64,000 nt of DNA, taken from PGYR01 sp048267165. Its GTDB lineage: Bacteria > Bacteroidota > Ignavibacteria > Kapaibacteriales > UBA2268. The position numbers and the translations under genes were made by a program. Positions within the stretch are counted from its first letter, which is position 1. Each line of letters opens with the position of its first letter. Below the pieces are notes generated by a model. It ran no database searches, was not told the DNA's origin, and saw only the letters and a list, made by a program, of their open reading frames with translations. The stretch spans positions 1-64,000 of the forward strand of contig JBLWYD010000007.1 in the NCBI GenBank assembly GCA_048267165.1, written 5' to 3'. Of the stretch, positions 41,976 to 50,697 are shown in pieces.

Positions 41976-43298
41976 ATGGGTCTATCAAGATCTCTTAGTA
42001 CTGGAACGAGTTCGCTTAGAGCACATCAGAAGAAATTCGATGTAATAGCTAATAATTTGGCGAACGCAAGTACGGTAGGATTCAAAGCAAATAGAGTAAC
42101 TTTTGCCGATCAATTCACTCAAACTACATCATTGGGTCAAAAGCCCGATTCTTCTGGGGAAACTACTGGTGGACTTAACCCTGTCCAATTTGGATTAGGT
42201 GTGAAAGTTGGTGCAGTACAAAGAAATATGGACCAAGGTCTAATAGAAGTAACTGGTCGTGCTTTAGATATGGCGATAAATGGGAATGGATTTTTCATTT
42301 ACCAATCTGATGGTCAAACTAAGTATTCGAGAGCTGGTGCTGTTGTTCGTGATAGTAATGGCTATCTGGTTGATGCAGGTTCGGGTTCTCACTTACAAGG
42401 CTATAACCTAGTTTACGATAATACTGGCAAGCCAGTCAAAGATGGTGAAGGTAACAATATACTTGATAGAAAACTATCAAACCTACGTATCCAACCCGGA
42501 TTCTTATCTACTCCTAGACAAACGACTGAACTTTCGCTTAATGGTAACTTGAATGCCCAAATGGCAACCGGAGAGACTCGTTCTACTTCTATTAATGTAT
42601 TTGATAAAACAGGTGCTCCTCGTGAAATGGCTCTAGTTTTCGAAAAAACGGCTACGCCTAATGAATACACTATTACTGGTTCTATAGAAGGTAACGCTGT
42701 TACTCTAAGCGATACCGTAGTTACTTTTAACGAAGATGGAAGTATTGATACTCCAACTGAAATATCTATAACTGCAGCAAATCTGAACGCAGTACTTGGT
42801 GGTGATTTATTCGATGAAGCAACACCTAAGGACGTTAAAATTTTGTTTGTTGACCCCGATGGGAACTCATTTGGTGGACTAACTCAATTCTCTTCTCCCA
42901 GCAACGCGACTATCCAATCTCAAAATGGGTACGAAGCTGGTGAATTACTGAACATGCAAGTTAGCCCAAGAGGTGAGATAGTAGGTACATTTACTAATGG
43001 TCAATCAGAAGTTATTGGACAAGTTGCAATTTCGAAATTTACTAATCCAGAAGGTTTGATCACATCTGGTGGTAACTTTTTCGAGGCATCTCCCAATGCT
43101 GGTACTCCTAATATTGGGACGGCAGGGGAAACTTTCCCTTCTTCTACAATAGCTGGTGGTGCATTGGAGCAATCGAATGTTGATTTGACGATAGAGTTTA
43201 CTGAGATGATTTCTACTCAGCGTGCTTTCGAGGCAGCTAGTAGAACAGTAACAGTAGGCGATCAGATGTTAGCAGAGATAAACCAACTAAAACGATAG
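41976..43298 (+). CDS. flgE: Flagellar hook protein FlgE
   Basis: 440 residues. MGLSRSLSTGTSSLRAHQKK, then FDVIANNLANASTVGFKANR is the classical rod/hook N-terminus. The C-terminal motif is VDLTIEFTEMISTQRAFEAA. The middle, surface-exposed domain is variable. FlgE builds the hook between rod and filament. GGAGGG precedes the ATG by about 8 bases. Last gene of the operon, followed by a strong terminator. Confidence 0.95.
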   Translation: MGLSRSLSTGTSSLRAHQKKFDVIANNLANASTVGFKANRVTFADQFTQTTSLGQKPDSSGETTGGLNPVQFGLGVKVGAVQRNMDQGLIEVTGRALDMAINGNGFFIYQSDGQTKYSRAGAVVRDSNGYLVDAGSGSHLQGYNLVYDNTGKPVKDGEGNNILDRKLSNLRIQPGFLSTPRQTTELSLNGNLNAQMATGETRSTSINVFDKTGAPREMALVFEKTATPNEYTITGSIEGNAVTLSDTVVTFNEDGSIDTPTEISITAANLNAVLGGDLFDEATPKDVKILFVDPDGNSFGGLTQFSSPSNATIQSQNGYEAGELLNMQVSPRGEIVGTFTNGQSEVIGQVAISKFTNPEGLITSGGNFFEASPNAGTPNIGTAGETFPSSTIAGGALEQSNVDLTIEFTEMISTQRAFEAASRTVTVGDQMLAEINQLKR

Positions 43299-43332
43299 TC
43301 TTAAATAACTAGAATACTAGATAATATTTACA

Positions 43333-43366
43333 AAGCTACTCTTGATACAAAGAGTAGCTTTTTTTT
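43333..43366 (+). terminator. Terminator of the flagellar operon
   Basis: AAGCTACTCTT (43333-43343) pairs perfectly with AAGAGTAGCTT (43350-43360), followed by TTTTTT. One of four terminators in the window with nearly the same stem. Confidence 0.92.
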
Positions 43367-43520
43367 GTGGGGGTTAATTTGTTGAGGTACAATTATAGTT
43401 TTTTTATATATTCTTTTTATTTAAATTAGAGTTAGCGAAGTAAAATTCCATATTAAAGAAAACATAAATGAAAAATTTAATTATATTTGTAGTATCTTGT
43501 ATTAAATTCAGGGGGTTAGA

Positions 43521-44477
43521 ATGAAATCAATTATTTTTATTTTATTGGTTATTTTATTTAATTCAATTGACGCATTTTCAATTATTTATAGGCATGATGT
43601 TGATTCAACAGAGTACATAAAACTAGGTGAGAATCCTGACTTTAACTTTGTTGGTAGAGTTTTTAAGGTTAAAGACTCTAATGGGGTTTATCCTAATCTT
43701 GTAACTATTCCCCATGAAGGTAAAAATTTTATTTCACAAGGTACCTGCCAGCTAATTTCTGAAAATTGGGTTATATCTGCGGCACACTTATTTGAAATTG
43801 CAGAAACTAAGGAGGTTGAATATGACTACAATGGACAAAAAGTTCAATCAATTGAAATGATTGGGATATCTCCAGATAATAAAGAAAATTATATTCTTCA
43901 ATTTAGAAACGAATTATATGAAGTTGATACTATAATTTATCACCCTGAATACTTTGACACCTGGATGTCTGGCAATTATTTGATGTATGATGTAGCATTA
44001 ATCAAGATTAAGAAATCTATCAAGAATATTTCTCCAGTTAAAATGTATGTAGATAATAAAGAATTAGGATTAAAAGGTTTTTGTGTAGGGTATGGAGTCA
44101 ATGGTGATGCATATATAAGTATGCCCAATCAATCCAGAAAGTTAGCAGGTGAAAATGTTATTGATACATTATGGTCCTCTCGAGATGGAGTTGAAAGCTT
44201 TTTAGTTTGCGATTTCGATATGCTAAATAATGATGATTGTAATAAAACAGGTAGTGACAAACCACTAAACCTAGAATGTGCCACAACAGGTGGAGATAGT
44301 GGGAGTGGCTTTATCTATAATTTAAATGGCAGTTATTATTTAGTCGGAATTAGTCCTGCTGGAGGTGTGAACTTTGACCAATTTGAGAAAACAGGTTACT
44401 ACTGTCATAATTTTTATTATTTGAGAACTTCAATAATAAAAGATTGGATAAAGAAAAATACAGGTATTAATAATTAG
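43521..44477 (+). CDS. Secreted trypsin-like serine protease
   Basis: 318 residues, S1 peptidase family. Signal peptide MKSIIFILLVILFNSIDAFS. The catalytic triad is visible: His in SENWVISAAHLFE, Asp in YDVALIKI, and Ser in TTGGDSGSGFIYN. No T9SS sorting domain is present, so it stays in the periplasm or is released by another route. A GGGGG-containing ribosome site lies before the ATG. Has its own terminator downstream. A possible -7 box TATATTTG lies at 43482-43489. Confidence 0.88.
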   Translation: MKSIIFILLVILFNSIDAFSIIYRHDVDSTEYIKLGENPDFNFVGRVFKVKDSNGVYPNLVTIPHEGKNFISQGTCQLISENWVISAAHLFEIAETKEVEYDYNGQKVQSIEMIGISPDNKENYILQFRNELYEVDTIIYHPEYFDTWMSGNYLMYDVALIKIKKSIKNISPVKMYVDNKELGLKGFCVGYGVNGDAYISMPNQSRKLAGENVIDTLWSSRDGVESFLVCDFDMLNNDDCNKTGSDKPLNLECATTGGDSGSGFIYNLNGSYYLVGISPAGGVNFDQFEKTGYYCHNFYYLRTSIIKDWIKKNTGINN

Positions 44478-44502
44478 AAATATTAATCATTTGATATTTA
44501 CA

Positions 44503-44538
44503 AAGCTACTCTTGTCGTAAAGGGTAGCTTTTTTTTTG
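44503..44538 (+). terminator. Terminator of the serine protease gene
   Basis: AAGCTACTCTT (44503-44513) pairs with AAGGGTAGCTT (44520-44530, one G-U), followed by at least seven T. Same stem family as 43333 and 46808. Confidence 0.88.
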
Positions 44539-44615
44539 TAATTTTTGTGACAAAAATAGAGTTCAACTGTTATATACTTTATTAAGTTATATCAATATAT
44601 TAATTGAGGTTCAAA

Positions 44616-46781
44616 ATGAGAATAATTATTACTTTATTCTTTTTAGTAAGTGTTTCGCTATTTTCCCAAAATAGATTAATATGGGAAAATCACGGAAGCC
44701 CTGTTTATAATAGCAATGCTATACTTTCTCAGACGGAGAAGGTAATGGCAGTTACGAATAGTAGCTCCAAACCTACGACTATATGGGATGTAGAAACTGG
44801 TGAGTTGATAGACACAATAGGCGACCCAATGAGAATAAGCTATGACTTAACTCTAACCGGCAAGCATTTCGTTTATTTAGATAATGAAAATGTACTTCAT
44901 TTTAGGAATGTTTATACTCATACTGATGATAAGACTTATAACCTCCCAACTGACATTCAAATCAATGCCCTTAAAGTACTGAACAATGGACAAACCCCAC
45001 AAATAGCATTATTAGTCTATAAAGATAGTAAAATAGAATTAGCTATTCTAGATTTGGAAGAACAAAAAATAACACAGCAATATCCGCTGGAAAGAGAAGA
45101 ATATGAGAATTATGGTAATAAGATGTTTGTTGATACTTTCGGAGAATATATAGCGTTTAGCTTTCCAAATTATTCAACTCAAGATGATAAAGACACAGTA
45201 AAAAACAGAATAGTATTAATAGATACTAAGAACAAAAAAATGATAACTAAAATGGTAGCTGTAAATAGCATAAATGATATAAAGCTAGTCCCTCAAAAAG
45301 ATAAGATCATAGTTGCGACAGGTAGCTGGAATAATGATTTCGAAAATATTTTAGAGCTAGACTTTGAGCTAAACAAGACAGCAGAATTCGATGGGTCGAG
45401 AAGAAATATATACAAAATAGATTACGTAAGTAATAGTTCTGAAGACTTATTTGCTTTGTCAGATGATACTCTATTCACCCTTACCTCTGAATTAAAAATT
45501 AAAAAAGCTCAGCCATTTACTTCATATCAGTCTTTGGAATTTATGAGCGGAAATAGATTTCTTCAAATGCTTGAATATCAGGTTAGAATTAGAGATATAG
45601 ACACCAAAGAAATCACTAATGTTTATGAGCAATACCAGGGCAATATGCACCGAATGGATGTTACAGATATAGAGGTCAGTAAAGATGATAAGTACGTATA
45701 TAGTAGCTCTAATGATGGTACGATTAAGAAATGGGATGCCATAAGCGGGCAATTCATTGAGAACTATATAGATTCATACAATTCTATTAGAAAGATTGGG
45801 ATTTCGGAAGATGGTAAGTACTTTGCTTATACTGGCTATGATGAAGTAAATAATATAACACTACTAAACATTGGTACCAAAGAGGTAATAGCCAAGTTTG
45901 ATATTCCAACTACAACTACCGATTTTGAAATAAGTAAAGATAGTAAACAACTTGTTGTTGGAACTTACGGTGGGCAAGTGTATATATATGATTTAGATCA
46001 GAAAGCATTGACAGACAGCCTTTATGGTGGACATTCTGTCAATGGAGTAGGTATTTCCACAGATAATAAATATATAGCAAGTGGAAGCCAAGAAGGTATT
46101 TTCAAACTATGGGATTTCGAGTCAAAGCAGCCATTATTTTTAGAAGAAATAACTGACAAAAATGGTTTATACTCTATAGAATTTTCATCGGATAATAAGG
46201 AAATATTAATATCAAGTGGTGATGGCTCTTTGAAATTATTTGATATAAAAGACCTTAAAGTAAAGGAACAATACTTTAAAATAGGTAATAGTAGTAGTTG
46301 GTCACTTTTCTATGATGCTATATTTTCAAAAGATGGGAAGTCTATCTATGGTGGAACTGGCGAAGGAATTAAATCTTTTAAACTTGGAAATTCTAAAGCT
46401 CAGACATTAGTGCTTCTAAACCCTAATTTTAAATCTTATAATGTCAAATGCTTAAAATATTTTAATAATGAATCAGTATTGGTAGCAGGTGATAGCAGAG
46501 GGAATATTTCGAAATGGAATGGTGGAACAGTTAGTTCGGTGGAAACAGAGATAATGAGTGACAATTTGGTTTACCCCAACCCAGTTTCAAACATATTGAA
46601 TCTCAACTTACCAGAATACACTATTAGTAACAGATTTGAGATAACAAACATCCTAGGCGAGGTCGTCAGAATTGGTGAGTCAGATACTAGAATTGATGTG
46701 ACTGGACTTAGTTCTGGAACTTACATAATTACTTTATACCGTAATAATGGACTGATTAGAAATAAGTTTGTGAAGCAGTAA
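44616..46781 (+). CDS. T9SS-exported WD40-like protein
   Basis: 721 residues from the ATG at 44616 (signal peptide MRIIITLFFLVSVSLFSQ). The open frame starts at a TTG 12 bases earlier. True WD40-type repeats are clear: SNDGTIKKWDAISGQ, YIASGSQEGIFKLWDFES and SSGDGSLKLFDIKD, with GH-WD spacing near 40 residues. The C-terminal 75 residues (LVYPNPVSNILNL to IRNKFVKQ) are a T9SS type A sorting domain. Surface or secreted propeller of unknown partner. Confidence 0.85.
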   Translation: MRIIITLFFLVSVSLFSQNRLIWENHGSPVYNSNAILSQTEKVMAVTNSSSKPTTIWDVETGELIDTIGDPMRISYDLTLTGKHFVYLDNENVLHFRNVYTHTDDKTYNLPTDIQINALKVLNNGQTPQIALLVYKDSKIELAILDLEEQKITQQYPLEREEYENYGNKMFVDTFGEYIAFSFPNYSTQDDKDTVKNRIVLIDTKNKKMITKMVAVNSINDIKLVPQKDKIIVATGSWNNDFENILELDFELNKTAEFDGSRRNIYKIDYVSNSSEDLFALSDDTLFTLTSELKIKKAQPFTSYQSLEFMSGNRFLQMLEYQVRIRDIDTKEITNVYEQYQGNMHRMDVTDIEVSKDDKYVYSSSNDGTIKKWDAISGQFIENYIDSYNSIRKIGISEDGKYFAYTGYDEVNNITLLNIGTKEVIAKFDIPTTTTDFEISKDSKQLVVGTYGGQVYIYDLDQKALTDSLYGGHSVNGVGISTDNKYIASGSQEGIFKLWDFESKQPLFLEEITDKNGLYSIEFSSDNKEILISSGDGSLKLFDIKDLKVKEQYFKIGNSSSWSLFYDAIFSKDGKSIYGGTGEGIKSFKLGNSKAQTLVLLNPNFKSYNVKCLKYFNNESVLVAGDSRGNISKWNGGTVSSVETEIMSDNLVYPNPVSNILNLNLPEYTISNRFEITNILGEVVRIGESDTRIDVTGLSSGTYIITLYRNNGLIRNKFVKQ

Positions 46782-46807
46782 TTTATTTACAACGCAATGA
46801 ATTTACA

Positions 46808-46840
46808 AAGCTACTCTTGATATAAAGAGTAGCTTTTTTT
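46808..46840 (+). terminator. Terminator of the WD40 T9SS gene
   Basis: AAGCTACTCTT (46808-46818) pairs with AAGAGTAGCTT (46825-46835), then five or more T. Almost identical to the flagellar terminator, including the flanking ATTTACA. Confidence 0.9.
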
Positions 46841-46966
46841 GTGGGGTGTAAATGAATGAGGAATGCTTTTTTCATTTCTTAAAATAAGAATTAGATACAA
46901 TTAAAACAAAAGTAGAGCCCTGCACCCAGTTAAGAAAAACAATAATAATTTAACTCGAGCAACATT

Positions 46967-47043
46967 AAAGTTAAGATAATTGCAAAAAACTTAACTTTTA
47001 TAGTTTTGGAGTAAAGGAAAAGGGTGAAAACTTAACTTTTTTT
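46967..47043. repeat. Short repeats AAAACTTAACTTTT
   Basis: AAAACTTAACTTTT occurs twice (about 46987 and 47027), with an inverted AAAGTTAAG at 46967-46975 that can pair with the first copy. They lie in the 327-base gap between the WD40 gene and the tRNA gene. The role is unknown; the rest of the gap shows nothing clear. Confidence 0.4.
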
Positions 47044-47065
47044 GGAAGACAAAGCTTTAAGGAAT

Positions 47066-47104
47066 AAAAAAAGCCCATCCTAATAAAAGGTCGGGCTGTT
47101 TTTT
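47066..47104 (-). terminator. Terminator of tRNA-Ser
   Basis: On the minus strand AGCCCGACCT pairs with AGGATGGGCT (two mismatches) around TTTAT, followed by six T (complement of 47066-47071). On the plus strand T also follows, so it could work in both directions. Confidence 0.7.
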
Positions 47105-47108
47105 ATGC

Positions 47109-47194
47109 TGGCGGAGAGACCGAGATTCGAACTCGGGGACGGGAAACCCGTCACAGCTTAGCAGGCTGCTGCATTACCACTCTGCCACCTCCCC
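47109..47194 (-). tRNA. tRNA-Ser (anticodon GCT)
   Basis: Reads serine codons AGC and AGU. On the minus strand it has acceptor GGGGAGG (47194-47188) pairing with TCTCTCC through G-U pairs, an anticodon stem GCAGC / GCTGT around loop CTGCTAA (GCT at loop positions 3-5), an extra class II arm (GACGGGTTTCCCGTC), and a T arm CCGAG-TTCGAAT-CTCGG. The discriminator base is G, and CCA is encoded (47111-47109). Confidence 0.97.
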
Positions 47195-47291
47195 AACAGT
47201 ACTTATTCGCAGTTGCGAATTATATAGACATCTAACTTAATAGATAAATTTGAATATTAAAAATATTATTTGAAATAAATTGATACTTTTC

Positions 47292-47322
47292 TTTGTTATA
47301 CCTAAAAATATATCTAATTTTG
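47292..47322 (+). promoter_or_regulatory. Bacteroidota-type promoter of atpD
   Basis: TTTG (47292-47295), 19 bases, TAATTTTG (47315-47322): an exact match to the -33/-7 consensus TTTG-N19-TAnnTTTG used by Bacteroidota primary sigma factor. The transcript would start near 47330, giving a leader of about 80 bases. Confidence 0.7.
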
Positions 47323-47412
47323 CATTCGATTTAATAGTTGAAATACAAAAACATATTAAATCCAAAACAAGAAACATAATTCAAGCAATAAAAAAATTTA
47401 AGGTAGCTCTCT

Positions 47413-48822
47413 ATGAAAGAAGGATTAATCATACAGGTCATCGGACCAGTAGTTGACTTAGAGTTTTCAGACGGTAATATCCCTGATATTCTAAATGCAA
47501 TTAAAATTCCAACTAAAAACGTAGAAACTGGCGAAGAGCTAGACCTGATCTGTGAGGTGCAACAACACCTTGGAGAAAACAGAGTTAGAACAGTATCTAT
47601 GGAATCAACTGACGGTCTAGTACGCGGTATGAAAGCGTATGACCTAGGTGAGCCAATATCTATTCAAGTAGGTCCAGAAATTCTTGGTCGTATGTTCAAC
47701 GTTATCGGTGATCCGATAGACAACAAAGGCCCTATGGTCGGTTTGCATACTTCACCTATTCACAGACCTTCACCTGACTTCAAAGTTCTTTCTACAACAT
47801 CTGATATGTTCGAAACAGGTATCAAAGTTATTGACCTTATCGAGCCTTTCACTAAGGGTGGTAAGACTGGTCTTTTCGGTGGTGCTGGTGTAGGTAAGAC
47901 GGTTATCATCCAAGAGCTAATCCACAATATAGCAAAGCAACACGGTGGTTATTCTGTATTCGCTGGTGTTGGAGAGCGTACTCGTGAAGGTAATGACCTT
48001 TACAGAGAGATGGAAGAATCAGGCGTCTTGGACAAAACGGCATTAGTATTCGGTCAGATGAACGAACCTCCTGGGGCACGTTCTAGAGTAGCACTTACAG
48101 CTTTGACGGCTGCTGAGTACTTCCGTGACGAAGAGGGTCGTGATGTACTACTATTCGTAGATAATATTTTCCGTTTCACTCAAGCTGGTTCTGAAGTATC
48201 TGCACTATTAGGGCGTATGCCTTCAGCTGTAGGTTACCAACCGACATTAGCAACTGAGATGGGTGCATTACAAGAGCGTATTGCATCAACTGACAAAGGT
48301 TCTATTACATCTGTACAAGCGGTTTACGTTCCTGCAGATGATTTGACGGATCCGGCTCCTGCCAATACATTCGCCCACTTAGATGCGAAGACTGTACTAT
48401 CTAGGGATATCGCTAACTTGGGTATTTATCCTGCGGTAGATCCTCTAGATTCTTCTTCTCGTATCATGGATCCGAATATCATTGGACAAGATCACTACGA
48501 TACGGCTCAAAGATGTGTACGTACACTTCAAACTTACAAAGATTTACAAGATATCATCAATATCTTAGGTATGGATGAGCTTTCGGATGACGATAAGATT
48601 GCAGTTTACAGAGCTCGTAAGATAGAGAAATTCTTCTCTCAACCGTTCAACGTAGCTGAGCAATTCACTGGTTTCGCTGGTAGATATGTAACTATCACTG
48701 ATACAGTAGCTGCTTTCAAAGCTATTCTAAATGGTGATTGTGATGAGATTCCTGAGAATCTATTCACTTACAAAGGTACTATAGACGAAGTTTTTGACAC
48801 TGCTAAGAAACAAGGCGTATAG
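47413..48822 (+). CDS. atpD: ATP synthase F1 subunit beta
   Basis: 469 residues. Catalytic subunit of the F1Fo ATP synthase. Walker A GGAGVGKT at 156-163, Walker B LLFVDNIFRF, the family signature PAVDPLDSSS, and catalytic Glu in GERTREGNDLY. AAGG precedes the ATG. Paired only with atpC, as in Bacteroidota and Chlorobi, where the rest of the atp genes lie elsewhere. Confidence 0.98.
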   Translation: MKEGLIIQVIGPVVDLEFSDGNIPDILNAIKIPTKNVETGEELDLICEVQQHLGENRVRTVSMESTDGLVRGMKAYDLGEPISIQVGPEILGRMFNVIGDPIDNKGPMVGLHTSPIHRPSPDFKVLSTTSDMFETGIKVIDLIEPFTKGGKTGLFGGAGVGKTVIIQELIHNIAKQHGGYSVFAGVGERTREGNDLYREMEESGVLDKTALVFGQMNEPPGARSRVALTALTAAEYFRDEEGRDVLLFVDNIFRFTQAGSEVSALLGRMPSAVGYQPTLATEMGALQERIASTDKGSITSVQAVYVPADDLTDPAPANTFAHLDAKTVLSRDIANLGIYPAVDPLDSSSRIMDPNIIGQDHYDTAQRCVRTLQTYKDLQDIINILGMDELSDDDKIAVYRARKIEKFFSQPFNVAEQFTGFAGRYVTITDTVAAFKAILNGDCDEIPENLFTYKGTIDEVFDTAKKQGV

Positions 48823-48834
48823 TAAGGTATTACT

Positions 48835-49104
48835 ATGACAGACAAAAATCTATACTTGGAGATAATAACTCCTAAAGAGGTAATTTTCAAAGGTGACGTA
48901 CAGTCGGTGACAGTACCGGGTTCGAAATCGCCTTTCCAAATTCTATTTAATCACGCACCTATAGTGTCATCTTTGGACGAGGGTCAGATAAAAATTGCTG
49001 AATCTAATAACAAAGAATTAGTTTACACAACTGGTACTGGTTTCGTAGAATTGCAAAATAACCGTATTTCTATATTAGTAGAAGATGCAGTTATTGTAGA
49101 GTAA
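48835..49104 (+). CDS. atpC: ATP synthase F1 subunit epsilon
   Basis: 89 residues. Only the N-terminal beta-sandwich is present (LYLEIITPKEVIFKGDVQSV and ending RISILVEDAVIVE). The helical C-terminal domain that inhibits ATP hydrolysis in other bacteria (about 130-140 residues in all) is absent, as in several Bacteroidota and Chlorobi. Starts 12 bases after atpD. Confidence 0.93.
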   Translation: MTDKNLYLEIITPKEVIFKGDVQSVTVPGSKSPFQILFNHAPIVSSLDEGQIKIAESNNKELVYTTGTGFVELQNNRISILVEDAVIVE

Positions 49105-49121
49105 GAAAAGTAATATAATTT

Positions 49122-49148
49122 GGCAGATATAGTTAATCTGTATCTGCC
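49122..49148 (+). terminator. Possible terminator after atpC
   Basis: GGCAGATATAG (49122-49132) pairs with CTGTATCTGCC (49138-49148) around TTAAT, a very stable hairpin. The downstream stretch is AT-rich (TATATTATTTATATG) without a pure T-run, so it may be weak. Confidence 0.55.
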
Positions 49149-49210
49149 TATATTATTTATATGTTACGTTTTCAATATTTTGAATTCACTAAAAATAAAG
49201 TCATACCGCT

Positions 49211-50677
49211 ATGGCACACGATAAAATTCTGCAAGAAGGAATCACATACGATGACGTACTTCTTGTGCCCGATTATTCGGAAGTCCTTCCTCGCGACACT
49301 TCGCTAAAGACAAAATTAACTGACGGAATAGAACTTAATATCCCATTCATAAGTGCGGCTATGGATACTGTGACAGATGCAGAAATGGCCAGAGCTATTG
49401 CGCGTGAAGGTGGTATAGGTGTTATCCATAAGAATATGTCTATTACGGAACAAGCATCACAAGTTGACCAAGTAAAACGTTCGGAAAGTGGGATGATAAT
49501 GGATCCCGTTACCCTAACGGTTGACAAGAAAGTCGGCGATGCAATTGACCTGATGAACAAATATCATATTTCTGGTATTCCTATAATCAACAATGAACGT
49601 GAGTTGATTGGTATTATCACTAATCGTGATTTGCGTTTCAATCCGAATAGAACAGAAAGCGTCGCTAATATAATGACGAAAGAAAATATCATAACTGCAC
49701 CAGAAGGCACTACGCTAGAGGAAGCAGAAGAGATATTGCAAAACCATAGAATAGAAAAATTACCAGTGGTAGATGGCAATAATAAACTTTGCGGTCTTAT
49801 CACTTTCAAAGATATTCAAAAGAAAAAGAATTTCCCTCAGGCGTGCAAAGACTCACACGGTCGTTTGCGAGTAGGGGCTGCTGTCGGCGTAACAGCTGAT
49901 ACTATGGATAGAATCGATGCACTTATTTCTTCGGGAGTAGATGCAGTATTTGTAGATACGGCTCACGGTCACTCACGTGGAGTACTCGACACTGTAAAGA
50001 GAATTAGAGAAGCATACAAAGATTTGCAAATCATAGGTGGTAATATTGCTACTGAAGCAGCTGCTTTGGCACTTGTAGATGCTGGTGTGAATGCTGTAAA
50101 AGTTGGTATTGGCCCAGGTTCTATTTGTACTACACGTATTATAGCAGGAGTGGGTGTACCACAACTAACAGCTGTTCTAAACGTAGCAATGGGGCTAAAA
50201 GGCACTAATATACCTCTGATAGCAGATGGTGGAATTAAGCAAACAGGCGATATAGCAAAAGCTATAGCTGCTGGTGCTGATTCTATAATGATAGGTAGTA
50301 TGTTTGCGGGTCACGAAGAGTCACCCGGTGAGAAGATTATATTCGAAGGTCGTTCATATAAGATGTACAGAGGAATGGGTTCTATCGGGGCTATGAAAAC
50401 TGGCTCAGCTGATAGATATTTCCAAGATATGGAAGACGAAATTTCCAAATTCGTTCCGGAAGGAATAGAAGGAAGAGTTCCTTTCAAAGGGCAGGTAAGC
50501 GAGACGCTTTATCAACTAAAAGGTGGTCTGAGATCATCAATGGGATATTGCGGTTGCAAAGATATACCGACTATGAAAGAGAATGCTAAGTTTATAAAGA
50601 TAACAAATGCGGGTATCAAAGAATCACACCCCCACAGTATTCGCATTTCTAAAGAAGCACCAAATTACTTTGTTTAA
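49211..50677 (+). CDS. guaB: IMP dehydrogenase
   Basis: 488 residues. Converts IMP to XMP with NAD, the first committed step to GMP. The catalytic Cys lies in GIGPGSICTTR. Two CBS domains (about 93-205) regulate the enzyme; the PVVDGNNKLCGLIT part is typical. The flap and C-terminal GCGYCG-like motif (SMGYCGCKDIPTM) are present. It is complete. Confidence 0.97.
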   Translation: MAHDKILQEGITYDDVLLVPDYSEVLPRDTSLKTKLTDGIELNIPFISAAMDTVTDAEMARAIAREGGIGVIHKNMSITEQASQVDQVKRSESGMIMDPVTLTVDKKVGDAIDLMNKYHISGIPIINNERELIGIITNRDLRFNPNRTESVANIMTKENIITAPEGTTLEEAEEILQNHRIEKLPVVDGNNKLCGLITFKDIQKKKNFPQACKDSHGRLRVGAAVGVTADTMDRIDALISSGVDAVFVDTAHGHSRGVLDTVKRIREAYKDLQIIGGNIATEAAALALVDAGVNAVKVGIGPGSICTTRIIAGVGVPQLTAVLNVAMGLKGTNIPLIADGGIKQTGDIAKAIAAGADSIMIGSMFAGHEESPGEKIIFEGRSYKMYRGMGSIGAMKTGSADRYFQDMEDEISKFVPEGIEGRVPFKGQVSETLYQLKGGLRSSMGYCGCKDIPTMKENAKFIKITNAGIKESHPHSIRISKEAPNYFV

Positions 50678-50697
50678 ATAAATAAAAGTTTAACATT

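Noticed and set aside
43482..43489. Bacteroidota -7 promoter box before the serine protease gene
   Set aside because: TATATTTG fits, but no TTTG lies 19-21 bases upstream, so it is not listed as a promoter.
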